This document shows, piece after piece, positions 24,912-34,000 of a DNA stretch of 35,585 nucleotides. Origin of the DNA: Prevotella aurantiaca JCM 15754. GTDB taxonomy: Bacteria; Bacteroidota; Bacteroidia; Bacteroidales; Bacteroidaceae. Where the stretch lies: contig NZ_BAKF01000024.1 of assembly GCF_000614025.1 (NCBI RefSeq), forward strand, positions 1 to 35,585, read 5' to 3'. The notes under the pieces are model-generated. The model saw only the letters and a list, made by a program, of their open reading frames with translations. It searched no databases and was not told the origin of the DNA. How positions within the stretch are numbered: the stretch's first letter is position 1; each line of letters begins with the position of its first letter. Position numbers and translations under genes: made by a program.

Positions 24912-27637
24912 AACTTTGCATTGATTTCTAATCCAAAATAAGGGCGCACACTGCGTCTTATCTTAATGCCGTTTTGTTCGTAGTCGGGGGTGTAATCTAA
25001 GATTCTGTTGCAGAACATCGCTACATTGAGGCGGTCGTTGAGCAACTTTTTCGTTACCTTAAGATTTAAATTCATTGAGAAGGGCACAATATAGTTGATG
25101 TATTCAACTGCTGTGTGATTGCGAACGAGGAAACGCAGATATGTATCGTTGGCATCTTCCTTTTGCCATTCATGTATAGTACCATCGGGAGAGATATATT
25201 GGTCAGGTTCATTACTTAAAGGAAGACGTTGTGTAGAGGTATACCAAAGGCATTGAGCAGAGAGAGAAAAGCCCAAACGAAGCTTAGGAATATCGGTGTC
25301 AAACGTAAAATTAGTATTTGCCATTTCGTTTTTTACACCATCATTATCACGATATAAGCCAACAAATTGTATCTGCTTGTTATTGATAACAGCAGAAGGA
25401 CGATAAGCAACAACCTGCGAATTACGATAAATAGTTCTGAACCACGCACCATTTATAGTGAGACGGGTGTGCAACGATGGTATACGGCGAGTAGCAAATG
25501 TATATTCTATGCCTCGCTTTAATGTTTGACTGCCATTTGTATATTCGCTTCGTCCAAATAACTCTTGAACCATTGTATAAGGAAGAGTTGCTACATCAGG
25601 TGCAGCAGTAATGTTATTAGGGTCAATTCCAGATGTATCGTATTGTTTGAAAGTGTAGGGTTGATAAATAGTATTGCTACGGAATCCAGAAGTCATGTTC
25701 TCTTTAAAATAAGTAACAGAGAGATGATTGCCAGAAATATTGATATCAGTGCCCAACTCCCACTTTAGATTGCGAGCTGGTTTTAATGCTTCGTTCGTTG
25801 CATCAATAACAAATGTGCGCACATTAATGACTCTATAATTATCATTGGGGTGATAATAACTTAGTTGCACAATATCTAAATACCGAGGGTCAGGATAGAG
25901 ATATTCCATCGTTGGATTCTTTGTGTGTTGTCCAATGCCGCCTTGAATTCGAATACTCGTTGTCCATTTTCCAATATTAAATCTTGGAAAAGACCATCCA
26001 AGATTCATTCTTGGATCGAAATACCAATGTCCGTGCATTGAATAAGAGGTAGGTAAATTAAGCATTTGGCTTGCTCTGATACCACCGTTTAACTCAAACG
26101 TATGACGTGCTATGGGTATGCGTAACTGTTCTTCTGCATAAATTGCAAGCGTATTCATAGCAGGAATAGATGAAAGTTTACGTTGTCGAACCGAAGTTCC
26201 TGAATATGGTGGGTGCAAAGGATCAAATTTCTGACCATCTCCATAGTTTTTATCCAATGTCCAAGCAGCTCCGATAAGTAGCGTATTGAAAATATAATTA
26301 GAAGGAACCTGCAGTTTTGTATTCAACTGAGCAAAGATATTGAAAGGTTTTCCGTCTACATCTTGAGTTCCATAATACGTGTAGGGAAGAATAGGAACAT
26401 TAAATTCGCCTTCTGCAGTAGTTGTTAAAGCAGGTGTCATTTGCGATAATTGTACCAAACGTGTACGAGATATAACATCGTGTTGGTAACTTGTAGAAAA
26501 CGTAGCACTTATAGACTTCAGCCAAAGAGTGCGCTTAAATGCTATATCTAGAGCAGAATTGAAGGCCAAACGATTATACTTAGACTTGTAAGTATCTATT
26601 TTCCCATTATTCAAATCGGGGTCTAACTTTTCGCCATCAAACGAACCACCATAATCGAAATTATTGTTCCACTTCAACGTATAACCATCTTTTATCCAAG
26701 TTGCGCCACTACGTGCAGAGAATGTAATGCGAGAATATCGCTCCAATGAGTTTCGAGGGTCGCGATTAGCATCAAGATAGTCAGCACTAAAGTTAAGAGT
26801 CCAATGCTTTCCAAACTCGAAGCCCTTTGCCATATAGAAAAGCTTGCTGCTCATATCAGCTTTTAAACGTGCATTCAGATTATTCCCACCACGACGTCGT
26901 TCAATTTTTACGAGTCCAGTTGTAAGGTCGCCATATTCAACAGAAGGAATTCCGCGCACTATTTCTACCTTTTCTATATCGTCAGTAGAAATTGTTCTCA
27001 TGTCAACACCTTTGTTGGTAAAATCACGATTGGTTACAGGGGTATCCCATGCACCTTTCATATATTGCATATTGGCGTTATTAGAAACAGGTGCTCCGTC
27101 GACAATGAAACTTGTTCCAAGCGATGAGGTTGTATAGTTGGTTCCGCTATTCGAAGATGCTTCGCGTAGTCGAATACTATTAGGATTATTCAAAGCAGGG
27201 TCTGAAGAACGACCACCAGGCAGCAATTCCAGTAAATCAGAAAAAGTAGAAGGTTGTAAATGCTCCATAGCTTTTTTGCCAATAGTAGAAGCAGCAGACA
27301 ACCCACGTGACTCTTGGGCAGTAACAACTACTTCAGCCAATGCATTTGTGTCTTCTACTAAATAGTAGGTAGCATCTTTTGAAGCCTTTACCACCAAAGA
27401 TTTAAAACCTATATAGCTTATGCGGATAGTTTTTCCATTTAGATTTTTCGCTGTAAAGCGACCATTCATGTCGGTTATTGCTACAACATTTTTGGTTTCT
27501 GTAAGTATAATGGAAGCCCCAATAACAGGCTGACGTGTTAGATTTTCCAAAACGAGTCCATTTGTTACATCTTGTGCAAAAACTATAATGGCATGAAAAA
27601 CAAATATAGTAAAAAGTAAGTATCTTGCCCTCGTCAT
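24908..27637 (-). CDS. TonB-dependent receptor with carboxypeptidase-like N-domain
   Basis: A receptor of 909 residues from the ATG at 27637 (MTRARYLLFTIFVFHAIIVFAQ, a clear signal peptide). Next is a carboxypeptidase-regulatory-like domain (about 25-98: GLVLENLTRQPVIGASIIL..., DMNGRFTAKNL, ISYIGFKSLVV), then a TonB box (LAEVVVTAQES), the plug (FIVDGAPVSNN, IEKVEIVRGIPSVEYGDLTTGLV) and a long barrel. An in-frame TTG at 27664 falls within the promoter and is rejected. The extra N-domain is usual in SusC-type receptors, but no SusD gene follows; instead come a small lipoprotein, a barrel protein and a DUF4876-like lipoprotein. The cargo is unknown. Confidence 0.9.
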   Translation of the reverse strand: MTRARYLLFTIFVFHAIIVFAQDVTNGLVLENLTRQPVIGASIILTETKNVVAITDMNGRFTAKNLNGKTIRISYIGFKSLVVKASKDATYYLVEDTNALAEVVVTAQESRGLSAASTIGKKAMEHLQPSTFSDLLELLPGGRSSDPALNNPNSIRLREASSNSGTNYTTSSLGTSFIVDGAPVSNNANMQYMKGAWDTPVTNRDFTNKGVDMRTISTDDIEKVEIVRGIPSVEYGDLTTGLVKIERRRGGNNLNARLKADMSSKLFYMAKGFEFGKHWTLNFSADYLDANRDPRNSLERYSRITFSARSGATWIKDGYTLKWNNNFDYGGSFDGEKLDPDLNNGKIDTYKSKYNRLAFNSALDIAFKRTLWLKSISATFSTSYQHDVISRTRLVQLSQMTPALTTTAEGEFNVPILPYTYYGTQDVDGKPFNIFAQLNTKLQVPSNYIFNTLLIGAAWTLDKNYGDGQKFDPLHPPYSGTSVRQRKLSSIPAMNTLAIYAEEQLRIPIARHTFELNGGIRASQMLNLPTSYSMHGHWYFDPRMNLGWSFPRFNIGKWTTSIRIQGGIGQHTKNPTMEYLYPDPRYLDIVQLSYYHPNDNYRVINVRTFVIDATNEALKPARNLKWELGTDINISGNHLSVTYFKENMTSGFRSNTIYQPYTFKQYDTSGIDPNNITAAPDVATLPYTMVQELFGRSEYTNGSQTLKRGIEYTFATRRIPSLHTRLTINGAWFRTIYRNSQVVAYRPSAVINNKQIQFVGLYRDNDGVKNEMANTNFTFDTDIPKLRLGFSLSAQCLWYTSTQRLPLSNEPDQYISPDGTIHEWQKEDANDTYLRFLVRNHTAVEYINYIVPFSMNLNLKVTKKLLNDRLNVAMFCNRILDYTPDYEQNGIKIRRSVRPYFGLEINAKL

Positions 27638-27661
27638 TTTTGTATTGTTATTTTCAAATTG

Positions 27662-27693
27662 CAAAAATAAGAAAATAGAATGAATGGAGCAAT
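27662..27693 (-). promoter_or_regulatory. Promoter of the receptor operon
   Basis: On the minus strand ATTG (27693-27690), 20 bases, then TATTTTTG (27669-27662), close to TTTG-N20-TAnnTTTG. It predicts a leader of about 20 bases before the ATG at 27637. Confidence 0.6.
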
Positions 27694-27815
27694 ACTTAAA
27701 AGTGGGTAAATTCTATAATAAACAAGCAGTTATCATCTGCTGAAATTTAATGATGAGATAATACTTTTAACCCTTGAAAAAATGGAAAACTTTAGATAGA
27801 ACTTATCACATAGAA

Positions 27816-27880
27816 AATTATAATTATATTCTCTTTAAATTGTAATTATAATTTTAAAATTTATAATTATAAATTTTTAT
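27816..27880. repeat. AT-rich cluster of AATTATAATT-type palindromes
   Basis: Several overlapping AATTATAATT and TTATAATTATAA-type palindromes in almost pure A/T sequence, between two divergent transcription units. The stretch 27694-28237 holds no gene and nothing else I recognise. Could be a nucleoid-protein site or a DNA-unwinding element; no further evidence. Confidence 0.3.
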
Positions 27881-28237
27881 TTTCTTATTATATTTTTTCG
27901 AGCCCTTTTTAGTCGGGTATATTCTCCTCATTATGAAGTACATAAAGTAATGGTTAGCGATATTGTTTTCATACACCAAAATATGGAGAGGTTATTAACG
28001 AGATTTCCAGAAAAAACTTGTTTATTTCATAGATTTCGAGAATTTTTGCATCAAGGATGTCTATATACTATTTTGAACTGAATGAATTTGATATGATTAA
28101 GAGTTTTGTTTTATTCGTTAACAATGGTATATAATCAAATCTTTTTACTTTTATAGAAGGTTAAAACTTATCTTACAGTAAGCAAAAATAAAAAAAAGTG
28201 TTAGTAAATGTTGTTTTCGCAATAATAATCCTACACT

Positions 28238-28269
28238 TTTGCATAAATTAAAAAAAAATACTATATTTG
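28238..28269 (+). promoter_or_regulatory. Consensus promoter of the repeat-protein gene
   Basis: TTTG (28238-28241), exactly 20 bases, then TATATTTG (28262-28269): the best Bacteroidota promoter in the window. It predicts a leader of about 100 bases. Confidence 0.8.
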
Positions 28270-28301
28270 TAGCCGAATAGCTAAACAATTATTAATAATC
28301 A

Positions 28302-28327
28302 AAACGCCCCAGTCTCGGAAGGCGTTT
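28302..28327 (+). promoter_or_regulatory. GC-rich leader hairpin upstream of the repeat protein
   Basis: AAACGCC paired with GGCGTTT around a 12-base loop, in the leader of an otherwise AT-rich region. A second GGCG at 28359-28362, 12 bases before the ATG, could pair with the same CGCC, so two alternative folds exist. A regulatory role is inference. Confidence 0.4.
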
Positions 28328-28373
28328 CCCACTTTTTAAAATAGAGGGATTATGGAGAGGCGCGGTTTGAACA

Positions 28374-30784
28374 ATGAAAAACAATCTACTTAGGAACATG
28401 TGTGCGGTAATAGTCGCATTGTTTGTTACTGCTTTCGCTCTGCCGCAACCAATGCAAGCAGAAAACTACAATCTTCTGATAGGAGGAAAGCGAGTAACTT
28501 CTGAAAACTGTGGTGACTTAACTGCCATAGAAGGTGTTAAGGGTAAGGCGTCTTATGACCCAACAACCAATACGCTCACCCTTGAAAATGCTACCATTAG
28601 TAGTACAGCAGAGAAAGCTGCAGGTGTTGCTCTTTGGAACTCTATTAAAGATTTGACCATTAAGCTTGTTGGTAACAATACAATCACTTCAGAAAAGAGT
28701 GGTGCAATGGTTAATTATGAAAAACTTACATTCACAGGTGATGGAAAGCTCACTATAACAGGAGCAATGTCTGGTAACGAAGATTACTGTTATGGTGTTC
28801 TTAATCCAGGTACTATTACTGTAAATGGCTGTTCTTTAGAAATCAGTGGTGGTATCAATGGTATTACCAGCGGTCGTTGGAAGTTCAACAAGTGCAATGT
28901 TCGCATTAAAGGTGGCGGCACAGACAAAGACGAATTTAAGGGCAGTATGGTAGATTAGGATATGTTCCTGAATTTACTGATTGTAAAATCGTATCTCCTG
29001 AAGGTACAAAGTGGAAGGAACTTAAAAAGAGTGGCTATACTTTCCAATCTCTCTTTGGTTCAAACGATAAGGTTGTAACTGACTGGGTAACAATTAAACC
29101 TGAAAATGCTACACCTGAAAATTATAATATGCTCATTGCTGGTAAACGAGTAACTTCTGAAAACTGTGGTAATTTGACAGTAATAGAAGGTGTTAAGGGT
29201 AAAGTAAAATTCGACCCAGCAACAAATACACTTACTCTTGAAAATGCTTCAATCATCAATAAAGAAGAAAAAGCTTCTGGCTTTGGTTTGTGGACCTCTA
29301 TTAAGGATTTGAAAATTAAACTTATTGGTGAAAACACTATCACTTCAGAAAAGAGAGGTGGTATGGTTAATTACGAAAAACTTACTTTCACAGGTGAAGG
29401 CAAACTTACAATAACTGGCGCAATGTCTGGAAACGAAGACTACTGCTATGGTTTCCTTAATCCAGGTTCTGTTGTTGTAGATGGTTGTACTTTGGAAATC
29501 AGCGGTGGTGTAACTGGTATTACCAGTGGTCGCTGGAAATTCAATAAGTGTAATGTACGCATAAAAGGTGGTGGAACAACTAAGGATGAATTCAAAGGTA
29601 GTATCGGTAGAGTAGGATACGTTCCTGAATTTACAGATTGTAAGATTGTTACACCTACTGGTACTGAATGGAAGAAACTTGAAAAGAGTGGCTATGTTTA
29701 CTACTCTCTCTTTGCAAATGATAAGGTTGTTACTGATTGGGTAACAATTAAGCCTGAAAACGCTACACCTGAGAACTATAATATGCTGATTTGTGGTAAA
29801 CGAGTTACTTCTGAAAATTGTGGCGACTTGACAGTTATTGATGGTGTTAAGGGTAAAGCTATTTTTGATGCAGCAACAAATACACTGACTCTTGAAAATG
29901 CAACTATCGCTGCTACAGGAGATAAAGATGCAGGTTTATGGACATCTGTTAAAAATATGACTATTAAACTTATCGGTGAAAACACTATCAGTTCAGATAA
30001 AAGAGGTGCTTTAGTTAATTACGATAAGCTTACATTTGCTGGTGAAGGCAAGCTTACTATAACAGGTGCAAAGTCTGGAAACGAAGACTATTGCTATGGT
30101 ATTCTCAATCCAGGTTCTATAGTTGTAGATGGTTGTACTTTGGAAATCAGTGGTGGAGTAAATGGTATCACCAGTGGTCGTTGGAAGTTCAACAAGTGCA
30201 ATGTTCGCATTAAGGGTAACGGAACAACTAAGGACGAATTTAAGGGCAGTATCGGTAGAGTATCATATGTTCCTGAATTTACAGATTGTAGCATCGTTAC
30301 CCCAGAAGGTACAGAATGGAAGAAGCTTGATAAGAGCGGTTATATTTACTACTCACTTTTCGGTTCAAATGGTAAGGTTGTTACAGATTGGGTAACTATC
30401 CAACCTAAAGGTGCAGAAACAACTTACGACCTCGTATTGGAAGAAGTTGGTGAAAGAGAAATAGCTGTAATCGCTATCGTAAAAGATATTACAGGTATGG
30501 GTATGATGGCTGTCAAGAAACTTATTGCAACAGCACCTTGCATTATCAAGGAAAATATGACAGAAGAAGAAGCAAAGGCTGCAAGAGATAGATTACTTGA
30601 AGTAGGTGCTAAAGCAAACATCTATCCACATGGAACGTGGAAGCCCACAGGTATCAGTGTTCAAACTATAGACGCAAAAGAAAATGTTATCTACACTTTG
30701 CAGGGTGTGCGTCTCAATGCTAAATTCGATAACTTACCTGCTGGTGTTTACATTGTAAACGGAAAGAAAGTCTTGAAAAAGTAA
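28374..30784 (+). CDS. Secreted three-repeat surface protein with L7/L12-like domain and T9SS tail, frame broken
   Basis: Reconstructed length 803 residues. A signal peptide (MKNNLLRNMCAVIVALFVTAFALPQPMQA) is followed by three tandem repeats of about 218 residues (from about 30 to 680). Each opens NYN.LI.GKRVTSENCG, continues TNTLTLENA and KLTFTG.GKLTITGA, and carries five Cys; the strand-rich pattern suggests a beta-solenoid, perhaps carbohydrate-binding. Residues 682-752 (TTYDLVLEEVG, AVIAIVKDITGMG, AVKKLI..AP, EEAKAARDRL, GAK) align without gaps to the C-terminal domain of ribosomal protein L7/L12. The end, IYTLQGVRL ... LPAGVYIVNGKKVLKK, is a T9SS sorting tail, so the product should be exported to the cell surface. 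One base is missing at 28948/28949 in repeat 1: repeats 2 and 3 read AGTATCGGTAGA where repeat 1 reads AGTATGGTAGA. The function is unknown. Confidence 0.85.
28461..29116 (+). repeat. Protein-coding tandem repeat 1
   Basis: First of three repeats in the surface protein, 656 bases (657 with the missing base restored). It carries the one-base loss at 28948/28949. Confidence 0.9.
29117..29770 (+). repeat. Protein-coding tandem repeat 2
   Basis: 654 bases, 218 codons, intact. The stretch coding for GKLTITGA, SGNEDYCYG and FNKCNVRIKG is close to identical in DNA with repeats 1 and 3. Confidence 0.9.
29771..30415 (+). repeat. Protein-coding tandem repeat 3
   Basis: 645 bases, 215 codons, intact; slightly shorter around the TGDKDAGLW segment, and with an extra Cys in MLICGKRV. 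It leads directly into the L7/L12-like domain. Confidence 0.9.
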
Positions 30785-30803
30785 AAAGCAACTAAGTGCT
30801 TTT
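30784..30803 (+). terminator. Weak terminator of the repeat-protein gene
   Basis: AAAAGCA paired with TGCTTTT around a 6-base loop, overlapping the last base of the stop codon. The stem is short and AT-rich, so read-through to the next gene is possible. Confidence 0.45.
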
Positions 30804-30875
30804 ATACTTAAAAAGGAAAATAAATGTGCATCCACAATTGGTACTTAACAATGAACCATAAGTGGTGATATATCT

Positions 30876-30941
30876 AAGGCATGTTCTAAAAATAATCTTT
30901 AAATGGTTTTACCATAACAAAGAAATTTTAGAATGTGCCTT
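30876..30941. repeat. Long imperfect inverted repeat between the two surface-protein genes
   Basis: Arms AAGGCATGTTCTAAAA (30876-30891) and TTTTAGAATGTGCCTT (30926-30941) are complementary at 14 of 16 positions. They enclose a small perfect hairpin ATGGT-TTT-ACCAT (30903-30915). It could be a small mobile-element relic with terminal inverted repeats, or an intercistronic RNA structure. No clear target-site duplication flanks it. Confidence 0.5.
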
Positions 30942-31013
30942 ATCATATTTTAAGAATTTAATCATTAGAACTTTATCTTTTATATTAATACAAACCAATT
31001 ATTTAAAAAGTTT

Positions 31014-34000
31014 ATGAAGAAAACACTTACGACAATCACTCTATCAGTACTGACGCTGTTTATTCCAACAGTCAGTGTGGCTCAGAAAGCCCATAGATTG
31101 ATGAAACCAAGCCCAGTTCAAACAGAACGGCAACCGAAAGGTCTTGTTCCATCTGGGAAATCCATTGTGCATAAGGCATCTATTGGAACACCGAAATCCT
31201 TAGATCCTTCTGTTGTACTTTGGACTAATGCTAGTATAAATGAACAATGGGGGTATTACTCTTTCCATCCTAAAAATACAGCAGACAAGATAAGTTTTAC
31301 TTTATTGGGAAAGCAAACTCAACGTATTGCTAAAAATGGTGTACAGATAGCTGATGGAAAAATGTATACCGTAGATTTCCAACGTTATGGAGTAGGAAGT
31401 GGCGAATTAACACTTTATACTTATGACCTATTAACATGGCAAGGAAGCGGAACTACTTATAACGATTTCTCGCTTGCAGCATTGGAAACAGCACAAGCTA
31501 AAGATGGCACAGTGTATGGAGAATTTTATAATAGTACAGCCAATAATCAACAATTCGAGTTGGGTACAGTAGATTATCGTACACGTAAACGTACTACGTT
31601 TGGAACAACCACACGTAAGTATGTAGCGATGGGTATCACTTCTGATAATCGCCTTTATGGTATAGCTTCAGATGGTTTTCTTTATAAAATTTCGATTACC
31701 GATGGAGCAGAAACAAAAATTGGTTCAACAGGTATTGAACTTACAGACGAATGGGGAGGTCCTTATTTTCAGACTGGAGAAATAGATCCAAAAGATAATA
31801 CTTTCTATTGGTATGCACAGGACAAAGATTATAACACAGCTCTCTATACTGTTGATTTGAATACTGGTGCAGTTACAAAGATTGCCGATGCCAATATTAC
31901 TATGTATGGTATGGCAATTGCTCCTGTAGCACTCAATGCTAATGCTCCTGCTTCTGTTTCACAATTAGCAGTTGCGTTTAGCGGAACAGATCTTAATGGC
32001 ACGGTAAGTTTTACTTTACCTACTAAAACTGTTGGTGGAGCTAATTTGAATGGTAATGTTGATTATGTTATTACAGCCAATGGAACACAAATAGCTACGG
32101 GCACAGCACAACCTGGTGCAAGTATTAGTAAGCCTGTTCAGCTATTACATAGTGACGAATACAATTTTGTAGTGACTGTATCTAACTCTGGTGGAACATC
32201 TCCAGCATCAAATATTAAGCAATGGATTGGATTTGATGAACCAGAAGTAGTAGGAAATCCTACGGCAACATTAGCTAATGGCATAGTTACAATATCATGG
32301 ACAGCACCAACCGCAGGAGTGCATCAAGGAACACTTGGTAATCTGACTTATGATGTAATTCGTATTCAAGGACGTGATACTATAAGTGTTGCAGCGGGTA
32401 TTAGTGGAACATCATGTACTGATGACTTATCTACTGTGCAACAGGCAAGCTACACTTATGCGGTTAGAGCAATTAGTGGCGATGTAAAGGGTAGCCGTTG
32501 GAGAAATACTACATCATTAGTAGCTGGAGTTACTATAGAGCCAGATTGGAGTTATAGATTTGAAGGACAATCTGCCTTATCAATGTTTAAAGTAATTGAT
32601 GCGAATAACGATAAGTTTACATGGTGGTGTAATGGTGTTTTAGGTTATGGTGCCATGAGTTACCAAGCTCACGCTACTATCGCAAGCGATGATTGGCTTG
32701 TAACTCCTGCTATACATCTCTCTTCTGACCGCGTTTACACAGTGTCATTTAAAGTGCGTAATATAATGAAAGCACCTCAAAATACTCTTGAAGTAAAGTG
32801 GGGAAAAGGTAATAATCCAGAACAGTTAACAAACACTTTAATCAATACTTTCACTCCAGAATTCTCGGAAACAAATGGAGAATGGCAAGTATGCACTGCT
32901 GACATTATCCCTGATACTAATGGAAACTTCTATATTGGGTTCCATGATAATACAAGTACCACAGATAAATATCAGATAGCAATTGATAATATCTCAATTA
33001 CTAAGACTGCATATTCATCTGCTCCTGATTCGGTAAAATCGCTGATAGTTACCCCAGCACAGAATGGTGCATTGAAAGCTACCATTCGCTTTACAACTCC
33101 AAATGTTAGTCTCAACGGAGCTGCTTTAAGTCGTATAGACAGCTTTACTATAAGTAGAGATGGAATGCAAATTGGTCGTATAAATGCATCTGCAATTGGA
33201 GCTCAAGTGGAATGGACAGATGAGAACGTTCCAACAAGCGGATTCCATACTTATACTATAACACCTTATCTTGATGGTCATCCTGGACGTAAAGCTACAA
33301 GTAAGGCTTATATAGGAATAGATGTTCCCCATAACCCTACAGGTATTATGTTTACCGATCAAGGTAAAGAACTAAAAGCTGTGTGGGATAGATTTAAGTC
33401 AACAGGAGCTAATGGTGGATTCCTTAATCCTGAAGGTGTTAGTGTAACTTTCTATACATTAGAAAAAGGCGACTTTGGGTTTGAATTGGGTGACTCTTTG
33501 ACGACAAGTACTCTTGGTGCAACAAGTGCAACTATTCCTTTTGACCCTAACAAAACCACAATGGAAGACGGAAAAACTCAGACTTTGGCTTGGTTTGCTG
33601 TTAGAGCTAATAGTGATGGAGGACAGAGTGAGTATATAACTGCTCGAGGAGTGGTTGTAGGACCATCTATTCCGTTACCATTTAAGGAAAGTATGAAGGG
33701 TGGACAGTTAGATAATGGCTTTGCTTCATTATTAGGTAACGAACAATATAATAGTCGTAAAACTGCTGCTGCGTGGCGTGTTGTTACTGATGCAGCTTCA
33801 GATAAAGACGGTGGTAGTTTCGTTTGGGCAAATTATACTGAAGTGTATGCTGGAAACGACGTTGAGTTCACAATACAGCAAGGTGATGAAACTTCTGTCA
33901 ACATGCCAAAGGTTGCTCTTGCGGGAGCTGCAAATCCAAAATTATTCTTCGATTTGTACTCATTGATAGGTAATGAAGCTACACTGAAGGTATTAGTGCA

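Noticed and set aside
24908..27637. Polysaccharide utilisation locus (SusC/SusD)
   Set aside because: No SusD-like lipoprotein, glycoside hydrolase or sensor-regulator is present next to the receptor.
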